The notes beneath the pieces were generated by a model. The model was not told where the DNA came from, made no database searches, and saw only the letters and a list, made by a program, of their open reading frames with translations. The position numbers and the translations under genes are program-made. DNA of 64,000 nucleotides from NCBI GenBank assembly GCA_050699435.1, contig JBOHGM010000004.1:31460-95459 (forward strand), in the 5' to 3' direction. Shown here in pieces: positions 1 to 8,041 of the stretch; position 1 is the first letter of the stretch; every line of letters begins with the position of its first letter. The DNA is from GCA-003244245 sp050699435 (GTDB lineage: Bacteria; Actinomycetota; Actinomycetes; Mycobacteriales; Pseudonocardiaceae).

Positions 1-416
1 GCGGTCAACCGCAGGATCCGGCGTCCGAGCCCCCGGCCGGTCCTGGCCTCCTCTCCGATGGCGATGTGGATGCCGAGGTCACCAACGGCGAAGGAGTAGT
101 AGCGCGCGAGCCTGTCGAGTTCCACCCGGTAAATCTCGATGTATGCGACGGGACCACCGTCCGCGAGGACGAAAGCGGGCCGGGAATGCCCGCTGTTCAC
201 CTGCTTGCTGATCTCTTCGCACCACCGCGACACGCTCCACGCCTGGTCCCAGCGAGCGGCCACATGCGGCTCACTCATCCATCGTGTGATCTGTTCCACA
301 TCATTCGCATCCGTCGTTGCGTCACGCAACGAAAACGGGTCGGGAAGTACCGGCAGAGGTGGTGGACTGTAACTATCTTGACGAGGAGCTTTGATGAATT
401 TGTGGTGTGGCGCCAT
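1..416 (-). CDS. GNAT siderophore-type N-acyltransferase, 3' end outside window
   Basis: Reading from the ATG at 416, the frame stays open to the window edge, giving about 138 residues of N-terminal sequence. It shows the pattern of the IucB/AlcB/MbtK group of GNAT acyltransferases: W-M-S-E-P-H-V-A-A-R-W near residue 46, an A-Y-I-E-I-Y-R strand near residue 90, then D-L-G-I-H-I-A-I-G and the start of the acetyl-CoA loop R-G-L-G-R-R. Family members acylate N-hydroxy-ornithine or N-hydroxy-lysine to make hydroxamates. It sits at the left end of an NRPS siderophore locus that also has an N-hydroxylase and a formyltransferase, so an acetyl or longer acyl cap is plausible. Its acyl donor cannot be read from the sequence. 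The missing C-terminus prevents a check of the full fold. Confidence 0.75.
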   Translation of the reverse strand, partial: MAPHHKFIKAPRQDSYSPPPLPVLPDPFSLRDATTDANDVEQITRWMSEPHVAARWDQAWSVSRWCEEISKQVNSGHSRPAFVLADGGPVAYIEIYRVELDRLARYYSFAVGDLGIHIAIGEEARTGRGLGRRILRLT

Positions 417-567
417 GTGATCTTTTCTCTACGCGAGTCGGCTGCCAATGACACAGTCCAGGCGGCTACGACATCGGTTCGCCGCCACATGATCGTGGTG
501 TCCAACTTGACCCTTCTTCTGCACACAACCAAATGCTTCCACGTGGCCCACTGAGATTCCGGCAGGC

Positions 568-2703
568 TTACACCTGGGAGGTTGCAGCGCGGCCCTTGAG
601 CAGTCGGCTCAGCCAGGGCCGTGGCGCGAAGGTAGACGCAAAAGCATAGCGATAGACCATCAGTGGAGTGATTCCCTTTGTGCCCACCTCAAGCCGGCGG
701 GCCAGCTCAGTCAGATCAGCCGGATCAGCCATCACTCGAGGCGCCATCCGCAACGCGGGCAGGAACACATGGCAACGCCGGTAGACCAGGTCCGACAGCG
801 TCAACTCGAGCAGGAGGGACCGCTTGGAGCGCCGCAGATACTCGTTCATGGTCAGCCGCAGCTGCGCTGAGGAACCTACGACCTCACCGAAGACCTTCGA
901 TCCGCGGAAGGTGGCATTGAGCGACTCGACCAGCTCGGCGTAGGCAGCTTTGTGCCGAGCACGCTGGTCCGGGTCATCGGCCGACTCCAAAGCATGTAGT
1001 GAGATGTGCGCGCCGAGGTTATTGCGGAACTCGGTACTCAAACGAGTTACCTGCGCGGAGGCCGTGGCCCTAGCGCGAGTGTACACGTCGTCGGAGACCA
1101 TTACCGCTCCTGCTGGCAATGTCATGTCACTCATGGTCTTACCGAGTGTCACGATATCGGCACACTCCAGCACGTCCCGGTGGGCGAGGTAATGTTCGTT
1201 GCTCCGCCATCCTCCGGTCAAGATCTCGTCCACACCGACGAGGTAGCCATGCTCGCCGCGGTGTCGGTCAACGATCTGCACTATGTCGTCCGGTAGCTGG
1301 CGGCATGCTGTTCCCTGCACCAACTCGAACCACACCAACGCGACGTCGCCACCACACAACACGGTGATCAGACGCTCTGCCGCATCTGCGGCGAAGGGGT
1401 CGATATAGGTTAGCTTGGAATAGTATGGTCGGAACGCATCCGCATCAGACTCGGTTTCCTCCGTAACGTGCTTGCTCAGGTTAAGCGAGAACATCGTCTT
1501 GCCGCCGAAGTTGCCCTTGAAGCTGACAATCGTGCGGCGCTGCGGCGTAGCCAGCGCCGCGAGAGTCACCGCGATATTGTTGGCGATGGCTCCGCTCACC
1601 GCAGGAAACGCATGGGCTAGCCCGGTCAGCTCGATCAACTTCTGCTCGAGATCGGTGAAGTAGTCGTGGCCTGAATCGTGCTGTGCAAGCACATCGGAGA
1701 CCAGATCGGGCGGATTGTGTCCCCGCAGGTTACTGCCGAGCCCACCAGCACAGTCGATGACGTCCCAGCCCTCGGCAGTCGTGAATCGGCCACCTGCTGC
1801 CTTCTGCACCTCGACATGCAGACCGAATATCTTAGCCATCTCCACAACATCAGGCTTGATGTGTCGGCTCCAGTAATCGATTGCCTTGGCCGGATCTTCG
1901 TCGATAGCCCGCAGCACTTCGTGGTGCTGCTCGGTGACATAACCGTACTTGTCCAGCGCGTCAAGCACCAGCGATGCGCACAACACGTTGCCACCGAAGG
2001 TTGAGGTTTGGGCGTAGCAGTCAATCTTATTACGCCACACCTGGTTTGCCTCGGGTGACATGGTGAACGCGCCGAACGGGACCTGCCGATCTGCCAGGCT
2101 CTCTCCGAATATCATCACATCGGCGCCGATTGGGTTGCCGAAGAGGTTTGGACTCGCCAGCTCAAGTTCGGTGCAGCACAAGCCGACCTGGCCGCCGTCT
2201 CGTCGGCAGACATGTATGAGATCGGTGAGCTTCTGATCCTCTAGGTCGATTGTCTCGTCCCGCACGATGATCACGGAAGCCCACGACCGACCTGCGATCT
2301 CGCGCAACGCCTGGTCGATCGAGGACACGCTGACGACATGGGGGACCAGAGCTTCGGCGCTGCCTAGCCCCACCGGGTCCATGAATTCGCGGTAGCGACC
2401 CTTCGCGTCGACCAGCAGTACCCAGCCACCGTCGTCCCGGCCAGCCCGGACAGCCGTGTGCCTGGCCAGGTTGATCGCCCCTGATAATGCTTCCAGTCCG
2501 GAACTGACGAGGTAGGAAAAATATGGCCCGGTACGGCCGGCAGCCACTAGCTCGCTCAGCATATAACTCAGCTTGGCGGCTGCCGGATTAATAAAGTTGC
2601 TCCCGAGGAGCATGTTGCAGCGTTGCTCCTGGTTGTGCTCGGCCACCAAGTCCAGCGTCCGCGCCGTGGCGGGCCGGAATACCGGTCGTGCTGAGTTGTC
2701 CAT
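568..2703 (-). CDS. Tandem-fused class III aminotransferase-like PLP protein
   Basis: The 711-residue product starts at the ATG at 2703, which has AAGGAGGT four bases upstream; an earlier start at 2811 lacks such a site. The C-terminal half looks like a class III aminotransferase: D-E-I-L-T-G, then A-D-I-V-T-L-G-K with the PLP lysine at about residue 522, followed by L-P-A-G-A-V. The N-terminal half repeats the same landmarks (T-E-L-E-L-A, then A-D-V-M-I-F-G-E, then V-P-F-G-A-F), but glutamate at about residue 201 replaces the lysine. The first half is therefore probably catalytically dead. Ordinary class III enzymes have about 400-460 residues. The gene is divergent from the NRPS genes across a promoter with iron boxes. 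By analogy with MxcL of myxochelin biosynthesis it may transaminate the aldehyde released by the NRPS reductase domain, which is inference. Confidence 0.7.
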   Translation of the reverse strand: MDNSARPVFRPATARTLDLVAEHNQEQRCNMLLGSNFINPAAAKLSYMLSELVAAGRTGPYFSYLVSSGLEALSGAINLARHTAVRAGRDDGGWVLLVDAKGRYREFMDPVGLGSAEALVPHVVSVSSIDQALREIAGRSWASVIIVRDETIDLEDQKLTDLIHVCRRDGGQVGLCCTELELASPNLFGNPIGADVMIFGESLADRQVPFGAFTMSPEANQVWRNKIDCYAQTSTFGGNVLCASLVLDALDKYGYVTEQHHEVLRAIDEDPAKAIDYWSRHIKPDVVEMAKIFGLHVEVQKAAGGRFTTAEGWDVIDCAGGLGSNLRGHNPPDLVSDVLAQHDSGHDYFTDLEQKLIELTGLAHAFPAVSGAIANNIAVTLAALATPQRRTIVSFKGNFGGKTMFSLNLSKHVTEETESDADAFRPYYSKLTYIDPFAADAAERLITVLCGGDVALVWFELVQGTACRQLPDDIVQIVDRHRGEHGYLVGVDEILTGGWRSNEHYLAHRDVLECADIVTLGKTMSDMTLPAGAVMVSDDVYTRARATASAQVTRLSTEFRNNLGAHISLHALESADDPDQRARHKAAYAELVESLNATFRGSKVFGEVVGSSAQLRLTMNEYLRRSKRSLLLELTLSDLVYRRCHVFLPALRMAPRVMADPADLTELARRLEVGTKGITPLMVYRYAFASTFAPRPWLSRLLKGRAATSQV

Positions 2704-2935
2704 CAGACCTCCTTCGATCACCACTGGCGGGGTCAGTGGATCCGGTGGATCGAGTTTACGGTGCGCGATCAAGCTTTTTGGCCGCATATCTGTCAGTGCG
2801 CGGTGGGCCACTTACAGTTGGCTGTCAGGGCCACCTTCACCCACCGAACGCCCAGGGCGTGCCTGCTACCGCCAAACCCTGCGGCCGGCGACGCCGTCGT
2901 GCCTCGCAGCACTGCCACGCCGCCTCGGCCGACGC

Positions 2936-2954
2936 TTAGGTTAGCCTAATCTAG
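2936..2954. promoter_or_regulatory. IdeR/DmdR-type iron box
   Basis: This 19-base site begins TTAGGTTAGCCTAATC and matches the actinobacterial iron-box consensus TTAGGTTAGGCTAACCTAA at about 16 of 19 positions by eye. It lies 230 bp upstream of the tandem aminotransferase and in the shared promoter region with the NRPS genes, so iron-replete repression of either direction is likely. Confidence 0.75.
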
Positions 2955-2989
2955 GCATTCCAGCGAGGATGCGGTCAGCCCAGGGCGGC

Positions 2990-3023
2990 CGGCCTAGCTC
3001 CGGGCTAGCCCGGAGCTAGGCCG
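2990..3023. repeat. 34-base perfect palindrome without loop
   Basis: Each 17-base arm begins CGGCCTAGC and the two arms meet at GGCT/AGCC, with no mismatch and no spacer. It lies between the two iron boxes in the divergent promoter region. It could form a cruciform, act as a bidirectional terminator, or be a binding site for a dimeric regulator. No T-tract follows, so a classical terminator is less likely. Confidence 0.8.
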
Positions 3024-3073
3024 TCACCAGCGATGTAGAGCCCTCGCCAGCGTCTCAACGTCACACTGCTGGC

Positions 3074-3229
3074 GCTCGATGATGACCTCGCTCGATCCGG
3101 ACCTGGCTGATGCTGCTCGGCGTCGGCGCGCCGCTGACCGCCCTGATCGGCACCACGCTGACCGGGACCGCACTCGCTACAGGACGCAGATCTCGACGAG
3201 GCACGCTTGTCAATATCCATGATGCAGGC
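3074..3229 (+). pseudogene. Possible decayed FecCD siderophore permease fragment
   Basis: In one forward frame the sequence reads R-L-N-V-T-L-L-A-L-D-D-D-L-A-R-S, which resembles the RLN-LLALGEDVARSLG motif of FecCD-type iron-siderophore permeases. After a stop and a frame change, another frame reads M-L-L-G-V-G-A-P-L-T-A-L-I-G-T-T-L-T-G, a hydrophobic stretch like the helix that follows in that family. No intact gene remains. The match is short and could be chance, but an iron-uptake permease would be expected next to such a locus. Residue-level similarity was judged by eye only. Confidence 0.25.
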
Positions 3230-3243
3230 TAGCCTTCACTAAG

Positions 3244-3262
3244 ATAAGTTAGGCTATCCTTC
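3244..3262. promoter_or_regulatory. IdeR/DmdR-type iron box before NRPS operon
   Basis: The core AAGTTAGGCTATCC matches the iron-box consensus at about 14 of 19 positions. It lies about 90 bp upstream of the first NRPS start codon. A related sequence with the same 15-base core (two mismatches) lies 25 bases upstream at 3226-3240, which may be a second, weaker repressor contact. Confidence 0.65.
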
Positions 3263-3352
3263 ATTGAGTCGACGGGGGACGCATGTGCTGGCACCACCAG
3301 CGACCGCGGCGCCATCGCGTCGACGACCTGCCCAATGGGGAAGGAGCAGTTC

Positions 3353-6300
3353 ATGGTCAGCGAGTCGATGTCGTCCAACACTTCCCCGATTATCCCCGGC
3401 TCTCGCCCGGTAGTGGATCAATCCGCGCCACCATCTCAATCAGTTGACGGTCACCCGATCCGCGATAGCGTCGAGGGCACATCGTCGCAAACCGAGGGAA
3501 CAAACGGGAGATCCGCCGTTCATGCCCTAGCGACCTGGCCGGAGCTGTTTAGCGCCCAGGTGCGGCGCGACCCGGCAGCCACGGCCGTGGCATTTAACGA
3601 CACCACGCTGACCTACGCGGAACTCAATGCCCGGGCCAACCGGCTAGCCCACGATTTGCTCGCCCATGGGGCCGGACCCGAGCGGGTGGTGGCGCTGGCG
3701 CTGCCGCGCTCAGCGGAGATGATTGTGGCCCAAGTGGCCGTGCTCAAGGCTGGTGCTGTCCACCTCTCACTCGACCCGGACTACCCGGCAGAGCGGCTCG
3801 CGTTCATGCTCGGTGATGCGAAGCCGGTCGCGGTGCTCACCACCGCTGAACTGGCCGGTCATCTCCCGATGGATGATCACACCCCGCGGCTGCACATGGA
3901 CCGGCTGGAGGCGGCCGCAGCCGGTAGGCCCGAGTCCGATCCCACTGACCAGGCACGCGATGGGGCGCTGCGCGAGCTCAACGCTGCTTACGTGATCTAC
4001 ACCTCTGGTTCCACCGGGCAGCCGAAGGGAGTCGTGCTGTCGCATACCGGCGTGGCGAAACTGGTGGCTACCCAGACTGAGCGTTTCGGGATCGGGCCGC
4101 ACAGCCGTATCCTGCAGTTCGCCTCTCCCAGCTTCGACGTGGCCTTCTGGGATCTCTGCCTGGCGCTGCTGTCCGGGGGGCGGCTAGTAATTGTCCCGGC
4201 CGAGCGGCGCGTCCCAGGGCCAGAGCTGGCCGACTACGCCCAAGCGCACGGGGTCACAGTTATGGCCTTGCCGCCCAGCCTGCTCGCGGCATTTCCAGCG
4301 GATTGCCCATTACCGCCGGCCACCCTGCTTACCGGAACCGAGCGAGTCTCCCCAGAACTAGTCGAACGCTGGGGCCGTGGGCGGCGTATGTTCAACGCCT
4401 ACGGCCCAACCGAGGCGACCGTCAACTCGACGCTGTACGAATGCCATCCGGACCGGCTGCGCGGGGCGTCGGTACCGATCGGAGTTCCGGACCCGATGAC
4501 GAACGCCTACATACTCGACGACTTGCTCCATCCGACCGCCGATGGCGCGGCCGGAGAGCTCTATCTCGGTGGTCCGGGCCTCGCCCGAGGTTACCTTGGC
4601 CGCCCGGAACTGACCGCCGAGCGGTTCGTGGCCAACCCATTCGGTGAGCCCGGCTCGCGGCTTTACCGCACGGGCGATCTGGTCCGCCGCGGCGCCGAAG
4701 GTGCGCTGGACTTCCTCGGCCGGGTCGACGACCAGGTGAAGATTCGCGGCTATCGCATCGAGCCGGGCGAAATCGAGTCGGTGCTGGCGCGCCACGAGTC
4801 GGTCGCCCAAGTGAGGGTCGTCGCCCGTGCGGTCCAGGCCGGGGAGCGTCGGCTGATCGCGTACATCGTCCCGGTGACCGGGGCGAGGTCCGGCCGGGAC
4901 GACACGCGCGAGCAAGAGCAGGTCGGCGAGTGGAAAGGGCTTCACGAACTGGTGAACCAGGCGTCGGATTCGAGCGGCTCCGCCGCAGGCTTCGTCGCCA
5001 ACTCCAGCTATGACGGGCGGCCGATCCCGCTGGAGGACATGCGCGCGTGGTTCGACGCCACCCTCGAGCGGATCCGCTGCCTTCGGCCGCGCCGGGTGCT
5101 CGAGATCGGTATCGGCAGCGGGCTGATCCTGTCCGTGATCGCGCCCGGATGTGAGACGTACTGGGGTGTCGATGTGTCCGAGGAGGCCATCGCGTCGCTG
5201 TGGCGCCGGCGCGCCGAGATCGCCGAGATCGCCGGGCTCGCCGACCGTGTCGAGCTGCGGACGCAGCCGGCGCATGACATGACCGGCCTGCCGGATGGGT
5301 TCTTCGACACGGTGATCATCAACTCGGTGGCGCAGTGCTTCCCGAGCGTCGACTACCTCGTTGACGTGCTGCGCAAGGCGGTGAACCTACTGGTACCCGG
5401 CGGTGCGGTATTCGTTGGTGACGTGCGCAACCTGCGGCTGCTGCGCTGTCTGCGCGCCGCGGTGCAGCTGCACCGCCTCGGCACCCGCCCAACCCCAGCA
5501 GAGCTCCCAGCCGTACGCTTCGCCGTCGAGGCGGCCGTGGCCTGGGAACCCGAGTTGCTGCTCGACCCGGATTTCTTCCCCGCCCTCCGGCGCGTGATCC
5601 CCGACATCGGTGGGGTGGACCTGCGCATCAAGCGGGCCTCTTATCACAATGAGTTCAGCCGCTACCGCTATGACGTGGTGCTGCACAAGGTTCCGGCGCC
5701 ACCGTCGCCCGAGCCTGCGCCGGAGCTGAGCTGGGGAACGGAGATCGACGGGCTCGAGGCGCTAACCGCGCACCTCGCACTGCGACGGCCCGCCACGCTG
5801 CGCATCGTCGGGATACCCAACGCCCGACTCGCCAGCGACCTCAGCGCACTGTGGGAACTCGACGAGGAACGCGGGCTTGGTGCAGCGCGCATCCGCCACG
5901 ACGAGGGCCCGGCGAACGGCATGGTGGACCCGGAGGTGTTGCATGAGCTCGGCTCGAAGCTTGACTACCAGGTCGCGACGACCTGGTCCGGCGAGCGCGA
6001 CGACGGCAGCGTCGATGTCGAGTTCGCTGACGCCCGGGCCGACACTGAGTTCGGTGAAGTGTACCGCCCGGCGCGCAACGGATCGATCACGTCGCTGGCG
6101 AACGTACCTGCCGTCGTCCCGGGTACCGGGGCACTGCTCACATCGCTGCGGTCGCATGCGGCGCGATGGCTGCCGGTGCATATGGTGCCTGCCGCGTTCG
6201 TCCCGCTGCCGTGGCTGCCGGTGTTGCCCAGCGGCAAGCTGGACCGGGCGGCACTGCCGGCCCCCGACTTCGCCGCGTCAGCCACTGGACACCGGCCCCG

Positions 6301-8041
6301 CAGCGCCCGGGAAGAGCAGCTCTGTGCGCTGTACGCCGAGGTTCTCGGCCTAGCTGGGATCGGTATCGACGACGACTTCTACGCCCTCGGCGGGGACAGC
6401 ATCGTGTCCATCCAGCTGGTCATCAGGGCGCGTCAGGCCGGACTGGTGATCACGTCTCAGCAGGTCTTCACCCATCGCACGGTTGCCGAGCTTGCGCCAC
6501 TGGCCACCGCCGTGGCGGACACGGTCGCCGAACCACCGGAGACCGGCGTGGGTGCGCTGCCACTGACTCCGATCATGAGGTGGCTCGACGAATGTGGCGG
6601 ACCGACCGACAGCTTCAGCCAGTCGATGCTGATGCGGGTGCCCGCCGGGCTGACCAGGGCCCAGCTCGCCACAGTCGTGCAGGCCGTGGCGGACAAGCAT
6701 GATGTGCTGCGTTCGCGAATCGTCCGGGCCACCGCAGGCAATCCGGGGATGCTGCAGGTGCAACCGCCGGGCACAGTGTCGGCCGACTCGTGGATCCGAC
6801 AGGTCGACGTCACCGGAGCAGACGACGCGCAGCTGGGCATGGTGATCGACGTCGAGACGGAAGCGGCCGGCGGCAGGCTGGCACCCGAGGCAGGCGTAAT
6901 GGCCCAGGTGGTGTGGTTCGACGCCGGAGCTACCCAGCCAGGACGGCTGCTGTTCGTGGTACAGCATTGGGTCGTCGACGGGGTGTCCTGGCGGATCCTG
7001 CTGCCCGACCTCACCGCCGCATGGGAGGCGGTCACGGCGGGACGCCAGCCGGAGCTGGACCCGGCCGGAACGTCATTCCGCCGCTGGGCGCAGCTGGTGG
7101 ACGGTGCTGCGCGGAGCCCGGATCGGGTGGTGGAGCTGGCCTTGTGGACCGGGATCCTGGACCGGCCCGACCCGGTCCTGACCGACCGTCCGCTGGACCC
7201 CGTTAGCGACCTCGCGGCAGTCCGGCGCATGACGCGGTGGCTCCCGGCGGACCGGACCGCGCCGCTGCTGACCAGCGTGCCAGCGGCATTTCATGCCGGG
7301 GTGAACGACGTGTTGCTCACCGCACTGGCCCTCGCCGTCGCGGACTGGCGCCGCCGCCGGGGGTTGGGTGCGGACCCGAGCGTACTGATCGCGCTGGAGG
7401 GCCATGGCCGAGAAGAGCAGATCGCGGACGGCGTGGACCTTTCCCGCACGCTCGGCTGGTTCACCAGCATCTTCCCAGTGCGGCTGGATCCCGGCCCGAT
7501 CGACCCTAGCGAAGCGCTCAGTGGCGGGCCAGCCGCCGGTCACGCCCTGAAACGAATCAAGGAGCAGCTCCGGGCACTGCCCGATCACGGATTGGGCTTC
7601 GGACTCCTGAGATATCTCAATCCGGAGACCGCACCCGTGCTGGAGGAGCTTCGCGTCCCACAGATCAGTTTCAACTACCTGGGCCGGTTCACCGTGGACC
7701 ACGATCCAGACGCGTTATGGACTGCGATCCCCGGCGCTGGGGTGCTGGAAGGCGGCTTCGACACCGGCATGCCGGTCGCGCCGTATCTGCTGGAGATCAA
7801 CGCGTTCAGTCAGGACGTTGAGGGCAGGCCGGAGCTGGGGGTGACGTGGGCCTGGCCGGGCGACCTGCTTGACGAGTACGCCGTCGCCGACCTGGCACGA
7901 GGCTGGTTCGACGCACTGGACGCCCTGGTGCGACATGTCGACCGGTCAGGAGCGGGTGGCCATACACCCTCCGACCTGGAACTTGTCTCACTGAGTCAGG
8001 AAGAGATCGACGAGTTCGAAGCCGAATGGGAGGTGCCGTGA
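3353..8041 (+). CDS. NRPS starter module: A - N-methyltransferase - T - E
   Basis: The start is placed at the ATG at 3353 because AAGGAG lies six bases before it. After a linker of about 60 residues there is an adenylation domain without a preceding condensation domain, hence a loading module. Core motifs include I-Y-T-S-G-S-T-G, A-Y-G-P-T-E and the sequence V-K-I-R-G-Y-R-I-E-P-G-E. A methyltransferase (V-L-E-I-G-I-G-S-G near residue 581, about 4930-5700) is inserted before the final A-domain motif L-P-S-G-K-L-D-R. A carrier domain follows (L-G-G-D-S-I near residue 1015), then an epimerase domain (about 6550-7950) with H-W-V-V-D-G-V-S-W. The predicted unit is an N-methyl-D-amino acid. By eye the specificity residues read D-V-W-A-L-G-A-V-N, which I do not recognise. 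It overlaps the next NRPS gene by four bases. Confidence 0.93.
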   Translation: MVSESMSSNTSPIIPGSRPVVDQSAPPSQSVDGHPIRDSVEGTSSQTEGTNGRSAVHALATWPELFSAQVRRDPAATAVAFNDTTLTYAELNARANRLAHDLLAHGAGPERVVALALPRSAEMIVAQVAVLKAGAVHLSLDPDYPAERLAFMLGDAKPVAVLTTAELAGHLPMDDHTPRLHMDRLEAAAAGRPESDPTDQARDGALRELNAAYVIYTSGSTGQPKGVVLSHTGVAKLVATQTERFGIGPHSRILQFASPSFDVAFWDLCLALLSGGRLVIVPAERRVPGPELADYAQAHGVTVMALPPSLLAAFPADCPLPPATLLTGTERVSPELVERWGRGRRMFNAYGPTEATVNSTLYECHPDRLRGASVPIGVPDPMTNAYILDDLLHPTADGAAGELYLGGPGLARGYLGRPELTAERFVANPFGEPGSRLYRTGDLVRRGAEGALDFLGRVDDQVKIRGYRIEPGEIESVLARHESVAQVRVVARAVQAGERRLIAYIVPVTGARSGRDDTREQEQVGEWKGLHELVNQASDSSGSAAGFVANSSYDGRPIPLEDMRAWFDATLERIRCLRPRRVLEIGIGSGLILSVIAPGCETYWGVDVSEEAIASLWRRRAEIAEIAGLADRVELRTQPAHDMTGLPDGFFDTVIINSVAQCFPSVDYLVDVLRKAVNLLVPGGAVFVGDVRNLRLLRCLRAAVQLHRLGTRPTPAELPAVRFAVEAAVAWEPELLLDPDFFPALRRVIPDIGGVDLRIKRASYHNEFSRYRYDVVLHKVPAPPSPEPAPELSWGTEIDGLEALTAHLALRRPATLRIVGIPNARLASDLSALWELDEERGLGAARIRHDEGPANGMVDPEVLHELGSKLDYQVATTWSGERDDGSVDVEFADARADTEFGEVYRPARNGSITSLANVPAVVPGTGALLTSLRSHAARWLPVHMVPAAFVPLPWLPVLPSGKLDRAALPAPDFAASATGHRPRSAREEQLCALYAEVLGLAGIGIDDDFYALGGDSIVSIQLVIRARQAGLVITSQQVFTHRTVAELAPLATAVADTVAEPPETGVGALPLTPIMRWLDECGGPTDSFSQSMLMRVPAGLTRAQLATVVQAVADKHDVLRSRIVRATAGNPGMLQVQPPGTVSADSWIRQVDVTGADDAQLGMVIDVETEAAGGRLAPEAGVMAQVVWFDAGATQPGRLLFVVQHWVVDGVSWRILLPDLTAAWEAVTAGRQPELDPAGTSFRRWAQLVDGAARSPDRVVELALWTGILDRPDPVLTDRPLDPVSDLAAVRRMTRWLPADRTAPLLTSVPAAFHAGVNDVLLTALALAVADWRRRRGLGADPSVLIALEGHGREEQIADGVDLSRTLGWFTSIFPVRLDPGPIDPSEALSGGPAAGHALKRIKEQLRALPDHGLGFGLLRYLNPETAPVLEELRVPQISFNYLGRFTVDHDPDALWTAIPGAGVLEGGFDTGMPVAPYLLEINAFSQDVEGRPELGVTWAWPGDLLDEYAVADLARGWFDALDALVRHVDRSGAGGHTPSDLELVSLSQEEIDEFEAEWEVP

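Noticed and set aside
66..554. 162-residue plus-strand frame at the left edge
   Set aside because: The minus strand of this region reads as a GNAT acyltransferase. The plus frame has no family features.
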